From: an uncultured Collinsella sp.
Lineage (GTDB): Bacteria > Actinomycetota > Coriobacteriia > Coriobacteriales > Coriobacteriaceae
Assembly (NCBI GenBank): GCA_902491395.1
Contig: CABUHO010000006.1
Coordinates: 1 to 64,000 of the forward strand
Reading direction: 5' to 3'
Length of the DNA stretch: 64,000 nucleotides
Position 1 is the first letter of the stretch. The number at the start of each line of letters is the position of its first letter. Of the stretch, positions 50,281 to 59,473 are shown in pieces. The notes beneath the pieces were generated by a model. That model was not told where the DNA came from. It made no database searches and saw nothing but the letters and a program-made list of their open reading frames with translations. A program made the translations under genes and the position numbers.

Positions 50281-52464
50281 TTAGGACCAGAGGAGGTCGC
50301 TGCGGGTGATGGTGGCGCCGATGGCAAAGGGCATGCAGGCGATGACCGGGTACAGGTAGCGCATGTAGGTCGAGCCGTTGCAGGGACCGATCAGGCACAC
50401 GGCGAGCACGCCCAAAAGCGGCACCCAAATGGCCAGCCCGCGCCACGAATGACGACGTAGCAGATAGGCCACCACGGCGATCATGATCCACACATAGGTG
50501 GCCGAGCTCATGGTGAGCGAGATAAACGGGATGCGCTGCACCGCCACGCGATACAGGTTGATCAGGTGGTCGCACCAGCGCACAACCTTGCTATCGACCG
50601 GATGGAAGTCGAAGTACTTGAGGTTATCGGGCTTTGCCATAATCTCGGCACTGCGCGCCGTGCTGTAGACCCACGCATCGCGGGCACTCGGATAAAAGTA
50701 GCCGTAGTAGTTATTGATGAGCGCCGAGATATAGCACTCGGGATCCTTTTTGAACATCTGGGCCCACACCTCAAAATAGGCCTTGATGTCCTCCTGCGAG
50801 GCGTACTCGTTGAAGCAATTTTTGACAGCGTCCGACTTATCCGGGTTGTAACGGCGGCCCAGATTCTCGTACTTGAGCACACGGTCGATCACGGCGCGCT
50901 CTTCGTCGGTCACCAAGCCGTCGCAAGGAGCCTCCACGACGGTGCCGTCCTCCTTAACCGTGGGATTGACGCCCGAGTTGAGGCCATCGTGCTTTTGGAC
51001 GAAACGAGCCGTCTGCTGGAACGGAATCGAGAGGATTTCGCGCTTGGAACCAGGCGTGATGTCGTGCACCGGCATAAAGACCTTAGTGAAGTACATATTA
51101 GAGGCAAGGCAGAGCGCAAGCACCGCAAGAACTCCCACCCAGCGGAAACGCGGCGTGGCGCCCGAAGTCGCAGCACCAGCCTGCTTGGCTGCACGATGAG
51201 CCACATGCGCGTCCCACGCGCAAAACGCCGCCGCGATCACGCATACCGCCAGGGAAAACACCAGGCCGCCATTGCGCAGAAACGTGGAACCCATGGCGCC
51301 CAGAGCGAGCAGCAGCCAGTCGTGGCGCGCAAAGAGCACAGGCCTCTGTTCGCCTGCACGCTCGACATTGGCATCGCGACGGGGCAGGCCGCAGGCCACG
51401 AGCTTCACGGTCTGCACCAACAGCACCAAAAACGCGTCGGCAAACAGCACGTCTTTGGTAAGCAAGGCCGCGTAGTTGGAGAACATGGGCATAAACACAA
51501 AGAACAGCAGGATTACGCCGCGGACCGGCAGGCTCACGCCCAGCTTGCGCAGCGACGAGATGGAATAGGCCATGCAGGCGGCCGTAATGACGAACTGAGC
51601 GCAGGTGTAGATGGCAAGACCTGCGTTGGCGCTGTTAAACAGTGAAAGCCCCAACTGGACGCACGAACCGATGATAGCCGTATGCACCACGGGGTGATGT
51701 CCGTTGAGCAACACATTGGGATTGAGCAGACGCAAGTAGTCACTCGTGCCGTTGGGGTAGTTGAACCACTGGCGAATCTGCGCACCCGTATCTCCCATAA
51801 AAAGGCCGGGCAGCGAAGCGATGAGCGTGGGCGCCCAGGCGATCATAAGCACCAGGAAGGGCCCGGCAAAGGGATGGACCGAGAGCACGGCGTGTGCCAC
51901 ACGCCATACGCGGCCAAAGTGCGCTTCGGAAAACGGAATGCGCCGAGAGCTCAGCCAATCTAGACACTCAAAGGTAAGGTAGAAGGCAACGACCGCCAAG
52001 AGCATCCAGCCCACACCGCCTATCCAGGCGCAGATGATGCGGGCCTTGTCGCCGAGCACGATCTCGGCCGAATCGGTGAGATCGTAGCTGCGGCCAAACA
52101 CCATGCAGACGGCAAAGAACAGCGACGGAAGGATCACCGAGGGACGCCAAGCGTCGCCGCGGCCAAAGAATACGTAGCGAAACGGCAGCGTGAGCAGGCA
52201 GGCAAGCGCAAGCAGCATGACCGCGTCGGTATGGCCGGCAAACGAGAGGAGCACCTCGTAGCACACGTACAGCATGCCCGAGGCTTTGGGGTCAATCGCC
52301 AAGACCGCGTTGCTCGACACCGGGGCGGGATCGATGGAAAACGCCGTGGTCGCCAACAGCGCGAGCAAAAATGCGATGAGCGTCTGCTTGGCGGGGTAGC
52401 GCTTAAACCAGACGATGCGGGCAGCGTCGCGCGCAGCCGTTGTGGAGAGGTCGGAATCCTTCAC
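50281..52464 (-). CDS. large polytopic membrane protein, DUF6020-like
   Basis: 727 residues with roughly a dozen hydrophobic helices. The loop motifs FMGDTGAQIRQWFNYP, NGHHPVVHTAIIG and LLTKDVLFADAFL recall DUF6020 proteins, which look like lipid-linked-sugar glycosyltransferases of the GT-C kind; I recall the family but could not check it. A soluble extracytoplasmic segment of ~150 residues lies at about 475-625. GTG start with AAAGG about 11 nt upstream. It lies upstream of no clear partner; lgt lies on its other side. A role in cell-surface polymer decoration is inference. Confidence 0.7.
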   Translation of the reverse strand: MKDSDLSTTAARDAARIVWFKRYPAKQTLIAFLLALLATTAFSIDPAPVSSNAVLAIDPKASGMLYVCYEVLLSFAGHTDAVMLLALACLLTLPFRYVFFGRGDAWRPSVILPSLFFAVCMVFGRSYDLTDSAEIVLGDKARIICAWIGGVGWMLLAVVAFYLTFECLDWLSSRRIPFSEAHFGRVWRVAHAVLSVHPFAGPFLVLMIAWAPTLIASLPGLFMGDTGAQIRQWFNYPNGTSDYLRLLNPNVLLNGHHPVVHTAIIGSCVQLGLSLFNSANAGLAIYTCAQFVITAACMAYSISSLRKLGVSLPVRGVILLFFVFMPMFSNYAALLTKDVLFADAFLVLLVQTVKLVACGLPRRDANVERAGEQRPVLFARHDWLLLALGAMGSTFLRNGGLVFSLAVCVIAAAFCAWDAHVAHRAAKQAGAATSGATPRFRWVGVLAVLALCLASNMYFTKVFMPVHDITPGSKREILSIPFQQTARFVQKHDGLNSGVNPTVKEDGTVVEAPCDGLVTDEERAVIDRVLKYENLGRRYNPDKSDAVKNCFNEYASQEDIKAYFEVWAQMFKKDPECYISALINNYYGYFYPSARDAWVYSTARSAEIMAKPDNLKYFDFHPVDSKVVRWCDHLINLYRVAVQRIPFISLTMSSATYVWIMIAVVAYLLRRHSWRGLAIWVPLLGVLAVCLIGPCNGSTYMRYLYPVIACMPFAIGATITRSDLLWS

Positions 52465-52505
52465 AGTCCGAAAGCCTTTCTAGAAACCTATCAAACTCGG
52501 CAAGA

Positions 52506-52538
52506 CCACCACAAAGGTGCCTGTCCCCTTTGTGGTGG
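52506..52538 (-). terminator. GGGGACAGG-core hairpin after lgt
   Basis: Perfect 12-bp arms (52506-52517 with 52527-52538), 6 nt after the lgt stop codon on the minus strand. The stem-loop reads CAAAGGGGACAGGCACC at its top; half a copy lies at 54-72. Confidence 0.65.
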
Positions 52539-52544
52539 CCTTGG

Positions 52545-53366
52545 TTAGGCGTCGAGGTAGACGCGCTGGGGCTGGTTGCGGCGACGGGCGAAAATGATGA
52601 GCGCCAGGCCGGCGATCACGAGCGGCAAACTCAGCAGCTGACCCATGGTGATAACGCCTCCCAGCAGATAACCCAGCTGGGCATCGGGCACGCGCACAAA
52701 CTCAACGAGAAAGCGGACGATGCCGTACCCCATCACGAACACGCCCATAAACGTACCCTGGGGCAGCAGCGGCTTTTTGCGGCTGAGCACCTGCAAAATA
52801 CAGAAGAGCACGACGCCCTCTAGGAATGCCTCATAGAGCTGGGAAGGATGACGCGGCATATCGCCCGCGGTGCCGCCAAAGACAACACCCCAAGGCAGAT
52901 CGGTCGGCTTACCCCACAGCTCGCCGTTGACGAAATTGGCACAACGGCCCAGGCACAGCGCCAGCGGAGCACCGATGACGGCAAGGTCGGCGACGGTCCA
53001 TGCATCGAGCTTGTACATGCGGCACACGATGATGCCACCCAAGATGCCGCCCACCAAGCCGCCGTGGAAGCTCATGCCCCCCTCGTTGGTGGCAAAGATC
53101 TCGAGCGGGTGGGTCCAATAGTAGCCATCGCCGTAAAAGACGACGTAAAACAGGCGCGCGCCGATGATGAGGCCAAAGACCGCGCCGACCACGACGCTCG
53201 TCAAGTCGTCGACCGTAATGTCAAAACCCCAACGGCGCTGCGTGCGATACATGACGACCGCCGTGAGCAAAGCCCCGACCACATAGGCCAAGCCGTACCA
53301 GTAGATGGTGATGGGCCCCGCCGAAATGGCGACGGGATCAAGCATATGGTAGAGGTCGTTGAGCAT
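52545..53366 (-). CDS. lgt: prolipoprotein diacylglyceryl transferase
   Basis: Attaches diacylglycerol from phosphatidylglycerol to the lipobox cysteine of secreted prolipoproteins. 273 residues with about seven helices. The Lgt signature GRCANFVNGELWGKPTDLPWG and the following PRHPSQLYEA (with the essential histidine) are intact, as is IGARLFYV. I chose the ATG at 53366 (AGGGGGA upstream). PstS in this window is a predicted client. Confidence 0.96.
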   Translation of the reverse strand: MLNDLYHMLDPVAISAGPITIYWYGLAYVVGALLTAVVMYRTQRRWGFDITVDDLTSVVVGAVFGLIIGARLFYVVFYGDGYYWTHPLEIFATNEGGMSFHGGLVGGILGGIIVCRMYKLDAWTVADLAVIGAPLALCLGRCANFVNGELWGKPTDLPWGVVFGGTAGDMPRHPSQLYEAFLEGVVLFCILQVLSRKKPLLPQGTFMGVFVMGYGIVRFLVEFVRVPDAQLGYLLGGVITMGQLLSLPLVIAGLALIIFARRRNQPQRVYLDA

Positions 53367-53475
53367 ATCGGTCCCCCTGCTCCCTACATACAAATGCGGC
53401 CGCAGGCCTTGCGCTCGCAGCCGCATATTTGGGCGTAACGTCTATGCGGAGCGCACCGTCCGCAGCTTTCGCATC

Positions 53476-53754
53476 TTAAAACGGCGCGTACTCGTCGTAC
53501 AGGTCCTCGGCCTCGCCGGAAGCATTGACCTGCTCAACGCGGGTAACGCCAGGCACGTGCTCCTTCAGGATGCGCTCGATGCCCATAGACAGGGTCAGCG
53601 AGCTCATGGGGCAGCCGGCGCAGGCGCCCTGCAGCTCCAGCTTGACAACACCCTCGTCGTCGACGCCCACATACTCCATATCGCCGCCATCGGCCTGCAG
53701 GTTGGGGCGGATCTCTTCAAGAACCTTCTTAAGCAGCTCTTCGTTAACAGCCAC
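53476..53754 (-). CDS. NifU-like C-terminal domain protein (Fe-S scaffold/carrier)
   Basis: 92-residue stand-alone Nfu domain that carries a [4Fe-4S] cluster to target proteins. The cluster-binding CxxC is GACAGCPMSS (about residues 44-53), and the N-terminal IRPNLQADGGDMEYVGVDDEGVVKL is the family signature. GTG start preceded by AAAGGAG. It has no A-type or scaffold domain fused. The neighbours lgt and dCMP deaminase are unrelated, and no suf or isc gene is present. Confidence 0.93.
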   Translation of the reverse strand: MAVNEELLKKVLEEIRPNLQADGGDMEYVGVDDEGVVKLELQGACAGCPMSSLTLSMGIERILKEHVPGVTRVEQVNASGEAEDLYDEYAPF

Positions 53755-53925
53755 AGGGGCTCCTTTCTCACAATAACGCGGGCACGCCCGCGGACAGAAG
53801 CTATGTTACTACAGCCATGTACCCGCTCACGAGCCGTCCATGCGCGCAGACGCGACTTTCACGAGTAGTCAATTTGGGACGGGGCTCTTTTGGCTGTGTT
53901 CGTCGTCAGATAGCGACAACGCATA

Positions 53926-54450
53926 TTACTGCTGAGCCTGTCCCCCGGTACCAATCTGGACATCGACGATGACCTGGCGGTAGCTGATGCCGCAGGAGTC
54001 GAGAATGCGACGGCTGATACGGCCGTCGTCGGTATCGGCATACTTGTTGTCCAGGTAGACAACCTCGCCTACACCTACCTGCGCCAGAATCTTGGCGCAA
54101 TCGTGGCACGGGAACAGCGTGACGTAGACTGTGGAACCCTCGAGGTCTTTGAGCGAGCCACGGTAGTTAAGCACGGCGTTTGCCTCGGCATGGACCACGT
54201 AGTTATGCTTGTCCTGCAGCGGGTCGTCGCTCGTGCCCCACGGGAAAAAGTCGTCGTTGAGCGCCGAGGGCGTACCGTTGTAGCCCACCGAAAGGATGCG
54301 GTGGTTGGTGCTGGCGATACACGCTCCCACCTGCGTGTTGGGGTCCTTGCTGCGGCGCTGCGCGGCAATGGCCACGCTCATAAAGAACTCGTCCCAGCTA
54401 ATGACGTCGCGGCGCTTGCCCGACGCGGTTTGATGAAGATCGTCCGACAT
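53926..54450 (-). CDS. deoxycytidylate (dCMP) deaminase family protein
   Basis: 174-residue zinc deaminase of the ComEB/dCMP deaminase group; converts dCMP to dUMP for thymidylate synthesis. The zinc-binding histidine and catalytic glutamate are in VVHAEANAVLN, and the two cysteines are in LFPCHDCAK. The SVGYNGTPSALNDDF stretch is typical of the group. I chose the ATG at 54450 with GGAGGT 7 nt upstream; two further upstream ATGs overlap coaX less plausibly. Transcribed after coaX. Confidence 0.9.
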   Translation of the reverse strand: MSDDLHQTASGKRRDVISWDEFFMSVAIAAQRRSKDPNTQVGACIASTNHRILSVGYNGTPSALNDDFFPWGTSDDPLQDKHNYVVHAEANAVLNYRGSLKDLEGSTVYVTLFPCHDCAKILAQVGVGEVVYLDNKYADTDDGRISRRILDSCGISYRQVIVDVQIGTGGQAQQ

Positions 54451-54533
54451 GGCAGACACCTCCGAAATCGCAATAGTTTGACCCATTGTAGCAGGTGGAA
54501 GGTGGAGACGTTTTTGTCCCATCGCCCCCATCG

Positions 54534-55385
54534 CTACGCGCGGCGGGGCTTTTGGTTGATGTGGTAGAGCTCGGCGAGACCCCGCAACGTCAGCGCATCG
54601 TCGACCGTCAGGCTATGGCCGACAAGGGCCGCAAGCGCCTCGGCATCGTCGCCGGTAATGACGATGGGCACATCGCCCTCTCCCGCGGCCTTGGTCGCGC
54701 GCATCTCGGCGAGCACCATGTCGAGCATGCCGTCGATGCGGGCCACCTCGCCCAGAACCACGCCCGAGCGCATGGCCTCGCGCGTGTTGCGGCCGATGAC
54801 GCGCGCCGGCGCCGAGGGCTCAACCTGAGGCAGGCGCGCCGCAGCGGCCGAGAGCGAACGGGCGCCGAGCGCCAGCCCCGGCGCGATAACGCCGCCGACA
54901 AAGGTACCATGCGCGTCGATGACCTCGATATTGGTCGTGGTGCCCAGGTCGATCACAATGCACGGCAAGCCGTAGACGGCGCGGGCCGCCACGGCATCGG
55001 CGATGCGATCGGGACCGATCTCGGCCGGGTCATCGTAGTGCACGGGCATGCCGGTCTTGAGGCCCGGCCCCACCGTGAGCACGCGCCCCGTGCAGGTACG
55101 GGAAAGCGCTGCCTTCCACGGGCGCTCGAGCGCCGGGACCACGCAGCTCAGCACAGCAGCCGCGGGCACAAGCGCACCCGGCATGCCCGCATCGGCCGCC
55201 AGTGCGGCCATGACCTGCACGAGACGCATGCGCGCCTCGTCTGCCGTGATGCTCGACGGCGTGGTGATCTCGCACGTCGCAAGCGGACATTCCTGCGCCG
55301 CGGCCGAATCCTCTGCAAACAGGCCAAAGCGAATGAACGTGTTGCCCACGTCGACCGTCAATATATATGCGCACCCATTAAGCAT
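54534..55385 (-). CDS. coaX: type III pantothenate kinase
   Basis: First committed step of coenzyme A synthesis, phosphorylating pantothenate; type III enzymes are not feedback-inhibited by CoA. 283 residues. The ASKHA-fold motifs are LTVDVGNTFIRFGLF (phosphate 1), the GPDRIADAVAA pantothenate segment and DLGTTTNIEVID (phosphate 2), then GGVIAPGLALGARSL. I chose the ATG at 55385 with AAAGGAG upstream. It diverges from the OPT transporter gene. Confidence 0.94.
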   Translation of the reverse strand: MLNGCAYILTVDVGNTFIRFGLFAEDSAAAQECPLATCEITTPSSITADEARMRLVQVMAALAADAGMPGALVPAAAVLSCVVPALERPWKAALSRTCTGRVLTVGPGLKTGMPVHYDDPAEIGPDRIADAVAARAVYGLPCIVIDLGTTTNIEVIDAHGTFVGGVIAPGLALGARSLSAAAARLPQVEPSAPARVIGRNTREAMRSGVVLGEVARIDGMLDMVLAEMRATKAAGEGDVPIVITGDDAEALAALVGHSLTVDDALTLRGLAELYHINQKPRRA

Positions 55386-55514
55386 CGTCGGCGCTCCTTT
55401 CGTCTGCCCAGCAGTATATCGCCTACCTAAACCAGTCATCCCAAAATGACTAGCTTGCGGCTATACTGGTGCGCGGTCGTTTGCGAGCTCACGCGGCGGC
55501 CCTTGGTAACCCGA

Positions 55515-55553
55515 CTTCCCGCGCCGTATCCGTAACGGCGCTCCCGGGGGAAG
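55515..55553 (+). promoter_or_regulatory. two-part hairpin in the OPT transporter leader
   Basis: CTTCCC (515-520) pairs with GGGAAG (548-553) and encloses GCGCCGT/ACGGCGC (521-527 with 535-541). It ends 12 nt before the AAAGGAG site and lies after a TATACT box at 55462-55467. It may be a cis-regulatory leader. Confidence 0.4.
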
Positions 55554-55577
55554 CGGATATACGCAAAGGAGTTCTAT

Positions 55578-57281
55578 ATGAGCAATCCCTCGAACCGCGC
55601 TTCGATGCGCGGGCAACTCACGCTGCGCGGCGTCGTCATCGGCGTCCTTGGCTGCGTGATCATCACGGCAAGCTCGGCCTATACCGCCCTCAAGATGGGT
55701 GCGCTCCCCTGGCCGATCATTTTCGCTGCCGTCATTTCGCTGTTCTTCCTTAAGCTCATGGGCAACGCCAGCCTCAACGAGGCAAACGTCACCCACACCA
55801 TCATGTCCGCGGGCGCCATGGTCGCCGGCGGCCTGGCGTTTACCATCCCGGGTGCCTGGATGCTGGGCTATGCCGACCAGATCAGCTGGCTCGACATGTT
55901 TATCGTGGCACTCGCCGGCACTATCCTGGGCCTGCTGGCCACAGCACTCATCCACCGTCACTTTATCGTGGACGCCGCGCTGGAGTTCCCCACCGGCAAC
56001 GCCGCAGCTCAGACCCTGCGCGCCACCGAGGCCGGCGGCAAGACTGGCAAGCAGCTCTTTGGCTCCATGGCCATCGCCGGCATCTACAGCGTGCTTCGAG
56101 ACGCCCTGGGCGTGGTGCCCAGCATGCTGTGCACGCTCAATATCCCCGGCGTTACCTTTGCCATCTACAACTCGCCCATGTTGCTCTCCGTCGGCTTCCT
56201 CGTGGGCTTCGCCCCGGTCGCATTCTGGTTTGCCGGCGCGCTACTGGGCAATTTTGGCATCATTGTCGGCGGCACCGCTACCGGTCTGTTTGACGTTATG
56301 ACCGCACAAGGCATCGTCAAGTCCCTCGGCATGGGCCTTATGATGGGCTTTGGCGTCGCCGTCGTCCTCAAGGACATCCTGCCGCAGGTCGCCGGTATCG
56401 TCCGCGGCCTTGCCGCCGACAGCTCCACCGACACCGACGAGCAGTCGCTCATCTCGGGCTCCCTTAAGCTCGACGCCGGTATCATCGGCCTGGGCGCTGC
56501 CGCCATCGCCGTGATCATCGCCATCGTGCTCGACCTTGGCCCCGTTCCGGCCGTCATCGTCACGCTGTTCACCTTTGTCACCACCATCATGAGCGCGCAG
56601 AGCTGCGGCCAGACGGGCATCGACCCCATGGAGATCTTCGGCCTCATCGTCATGCTCATCGTTGCCGCCTTCGCGCAGCTCGCTCAGGTCAAGCTGTTCT
56701 TTATCGCCGGCATCGTGGCCGTAGCGTGCGGCCTTGCGGGCGACGTCATGAACGACTTTAAGGCCGGCGCCGTGCTGGGCACCAACCCACGTGCACAGTG
56801 GGTCGGCCAGGCCATCGGCGGCATCGTGGGCGCCCTGGTCGCTGCCGCCGTCATGGTCGCGCTCGTCACTGCCTATGGTCCGGACGCCTTTGGCCCCGAC
56901 AAGAGCTTCGTTGCCGCGCAGGCAAGCGTGGTCGCCACCATGGTCTCGGGCATCCCGAGCGCGCCGTGGTTCGCAGGCGGCTTTATCGCCGGCATCGTCA
57001 TGTACTGGCTCGGCATTCCGGCCATGATGATCGGCCTGGGCGTGTACCTGCCGTTCTATATGTCGCTCACGGCTTTCCTGGGCTCCTGCGTTAAGCTCGC
57101 CTACGACAAGTGGGCCGCTCACCGCGATGCCAACGCCGGTCTTTCGGACGAGGAAAAGGCCGCCAAGGACGCCGCCTTCCAGGAGCAGGGCTTGGTCGTT
57201 GCCAGCGGTCTGCTGGGCGGCGAGTCCATCGTCGGCGTTATCCTGGCGTTTGTCTCTGTTGGCCTGAGCCTGCTGGGGTAG
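55578..57281 (+). CDS. OPT family oligopeptide transporter
   Basis: 567 residues with about 14-16 hydrophobic helices. Members of the OPT family move oligopeptides or metal chelates with protons. The bacterial OPT signatures near the start (ASSAYTALKMGALPWPIIFAA), EFPTGNAAAQTL, MSAQSCGQTGIDPMEIFG and PFYMSLTAFLGS are present. The C-terminus has a cytoplasmic charged loop (LSDEEKAAKDAAF) and a final helix. ATG preceded by AAAGGAG. Its own terminator follows. The substrate is not known. Confidence 0.9.
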   Translation: MSNPSNRASMRGQLTLRGVVIGVLGCVIITASSAYTALKMGALPWPIIFAAVISLFFLKLMGNASLNEANVTHTIMSAGAMVAGGLAFTIPGAWMLGYADQISWLDMFIVALAGTILGLLATALIHRHFIVDAALEFPTGNAAAQTLRATEAGGKTGKQLFGSMAIAGIYSVLRDALGVVPSMLCTLNIPGVTFAIYNSPMLLSVGFLVGFAPVAFWFAGALLGNFGIIVGGTATGLFDVMTAQGIVKSLGMGLMMGFGVAVVLKDILPQVAGIVRGLAADSSTDTDEQSLISGSLKLDAGIIGLGAAAIAVIIAIVLDLGPVPAVIVTLFTFVTTIMSAQSCGQTGIDPMEIFGLIVMLIVAAFAQLAQVKLFFIAGIVAVACGLAGDVMNDFKAGAVLGTNPRAQWVGQAIGGIVGALVAAAVMVALVTAYGPDAFGPDKSFVAAQASVVATMVSGIPSAPWFAGGFIAGIVMYWLGIPAMMIGLGVYLPFYMSLTAFLGSCVKLAYDKWAAHRDANAGLSDEEKAAKDAAFQEQGLVVASGLLGGESIVGVILAFVSVGLSLLG

Positions 57282-57306
57282 GCCGAACAACAACGCACCA
57301 GCGCAG

Positions 57307-57345
57307 AGCGCGGAGTCGGAATCAAACCGGCCCCGCGCTTTTTTG
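57307..57345 (+). terminator. terminator of the OPT transporter gene
   Basis: AGCGCGG/CCGCGCT stem (307-313 with 333-339) with an inner CGG/CCG pair, followed by TTTTTT, 26 nt after the stop. Confidence 0.88.
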
Positions 57346-57496
57346 TCTATTTGACTCTTATGATCCTCACGGCGTTTTAGCCATGTCGATTGGCCTGACT
57401 TCCAGGTCAACAAACCTTGTCTGACACCTCGCCTAACGCGGTGTAGAGTAAAGACGACAGACGCAAGAAGCGGCTCAGAAGCTAAACGAGGTAAGC

Positions 57497-58636
57497 ATGG
57501 AACTCGACAAACAACAGATCAAGCGGCTGCGCGAGCGTCATCATCGTCGTCACGGTATACGCCCTGCACACAGCGAGGCCATGGAGAATGCCACCCGTTT
57601 CCTTAAGCAGGCGTTCAACATTCGCGAGGGACGCGCGCCCTATCACGTGATTTGCAAGCGCTTTGTAAACGGGGCGCGCCTGACTGGCTCGCACTTATGC
57701 ATCCTGATCATTGCCATGTTGATCGCGAGCATCGGCCTCGATATCGACTCGGATATCGCCATTGTAGGTGCCATGCTCATCTGCCCGCTCATGGGCTCGG
57801 TCCTTGCCATGGCATATGGCATCGCCACGCTCGACCGCGAGATTACCGTCGAGGCCATTGCCGGTCTCGCGTTGCAGATGGCCTTCTGCCTGATCACGTC
57901 CACGCTGTACTTTAAGCTCTCACCGCTCGGCACCACCACGGCCGCTATCATCGACAACTCGACACCCACCGTCTGGGATCTTGCCGTCGCGCTCGCGGGT
58001 GGCTTTGCCGGAGGCCTGGGCAACTCGCGCGACCAGGAGCCCGCGACGCTTATCGCGGGCGTGGCCGTGGCAACCGCGCTCATGCCGCCCCTGTGCGCGG
58101 CGGGTTACGGCATCGCCATCGCGAGCGGGTCGCTGTTTCTCTCGGCGCTCTACGAATTTGGCATCAACGTTGTCTTTATCGCGCTGGCGGCCGAAGCCGT
58201 ATTGCTTCTTCTACGTGTACCGCTCAAGCGTGACCTCAACGGCGACGGCATTGTGACCGCCGAGGAAAACGCCGAGGTCGATGAGCTGTCACACAAGGTG
58301 CGCCGCCGCATCATCGTGGGCACGGTGATCTTTGCCATCCCCTGCATCGTTATGACCGCGGGGTCTATTGGCTCGGCGCAGGCCGGCGTGCAGGACGGCT
58401 ATGGCGTCACCGAAACTACGCGCGAGCTTGCCGCGGTGCTGCCAAGCTTTAAGGACTACACCGTCGCCGTCGAGACCTCGGCTACCGAAGGCGAGAAGGA
58501 GGGCCTTGTCGAGCGCGAGGTTGTCGCCCATGTGACGACAAGCGAGGCGCTTGGGGCACACGACCGTCGTGTTGCCCGCAAGCTCATCGACCTCAACGTA
58601 CCCGAACTCGATCGCGTGGAGTTCGATGTGAAGTGA
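57497..58636 (+). CDS. DUF389 (TIGR00341) membrane protein with EF-hand-like loop
   Basis: 379 residues. The DUF389 membrane region has GAMLICPLMGSVLAMAYGIA, NSRDQEPATLIAGVAVATALMPPLCAAGYGIA and about six helices; the function is unknown. Between two helices sits DLNGDGIVTAEE (246-257), a canonical EF-hand calcium loop with acidic or polar residues at positions 1, 3, 5, 9 and 12. A soluble C-terminal domain (~290-379) follows. ATG preceded by GAGGTAAGC. Monocistronic; I see no clear terminator. Confidence 0.88.
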   Translation: MELDKQQIKRLRERHHRRHGIRPAHSEAMENATRFLKQAFNIREGRAPYHVICKRFVNGARLTGSHLCILIIAMLIASIGLDIDSDIAIVGAMLICPLMGSVLAMAYGIATLDREITVEAIAGLALQMAFCLITSTLYFKLSPLGTTTAAIIDNSTPTVWDLAVALAGGFAGGLGNSRDQEPATLIAGVAVATALMPPLCAAGYGIAIASGSLFLSALYEFGINVVFIALAAEAVLLLLRVPLKRDLNGDGIVTAEENAEVDELSHKVRRRIIVGTVIFAIPCIVMTAGSIGSAQAGVQDGYGVTETTRELAAVLPSFKDYTVAVETSATEGEKEGLVEREVVAHVTTSEALGAHDRRVARKLIDLNVPELDRVEFDVK

Positions 58637-58761
58637 TGCCGGCGCGGGATGAGCGCTCGCACGGACGCAAGTTATGACGAGGCGCAAACGCGATACGGAC
58701 GCGAGCAAATAGCGTGGTGCAGTTCACACCCGCGCCCCGCTCGCCGTTTTATTGCCGTGAA

Positions 58762-59211
58762 TCAACTGTCCGCATCGACATCGCCAGACTCCACCATAAA
58801 CGCCGGATCGGTGCTCACCAGATAAAAACGGGTCACCTTGGTATCTCTAAATAGGTAGAGCAAGCCCTGATCGCGTCGGCGCGAAATATGCGCCACGTGG
58901 ACCGTACCGAATATTTCGCCGTTTTCATTCTTTAATATCAGAATGTTGGGGTCATCCGTACGCTTAAACTGCCCGTCTGTGCAGATTCCGTCTTGGTCAA
59001 CCAGCTGCCATCGACAGTTGTCCTCCTCAAGAAAAGCCAGGGTTTCCCGACTCGTTTTGTCATCCCGATAGTAGCCATCAATGGCGAAGCCTTCGGAAGC
59101 ACATTCCTGCATATAGGATGTTTCTCGACTTATAGCGAACTGCCCCATAGCGCCCAGGAGCACAGCTAGGCAAACCACTGCAAGGGTTATCGAGATAGTA
59201 CGGCGGCCCAT
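58762..59211 (-). CDS. hypothetical single-pass membrane or secreted protein
   Basis: 149 residues; not recognised. An N-terminal hydrophobic segment (ISITLAVVCLAVLLGAMGQFA) is preceded by MGRR, so it is a signal anchor or signal peptide. The remainder is a polar domain with three cysteines (ECASEGF, DNCRWQ, GICTDG) and several beta-strand-like stretches, for example NILILKNENGEIFGTVHVAH. Base composition is lower in GC than its neighbours, suggesting recent transfer. The ribosome-binding site is weak. The 262 nt upstream (59212-59473) hold no gene or repeat I can name. Confidence 0.6.
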   Translation of the reverse strand: MGRRTISITLAVVCLAVLLGAMGQFAISRETSYMQECASEGFAIDGYYRDDKTSRETLAFLEEDNCRWQLVDQDGICTDGQFKRTDDPNILILKNENGEIFGTVHVAHISRRRDQGLLYLFRDTKVTRFYLVSTDPAFMVESGDVDADS

Positions 59212-59473
59212 ATTAACCAGCCCGATACTTGTTTAACGGAGCGTGAAACATACTTGGCACCTCCGATATCAGAGCAAACGTCACCCGCAGCCCGGCGGCA
59301 GTCATATGTTTCCAACATCAAACCATATGGCAACCACTCGCGAGAGGAGTATCGGCGAACGGTGCATTTTTGCGCTCCATTGGTCAAACGTCAACGCGCG
59401 CTACAGCTCTTGCCCGATCAATTCAGATTTTGTCGCATACTACCGTAGATCCCCAACGCTTCCACCCCCCGAA

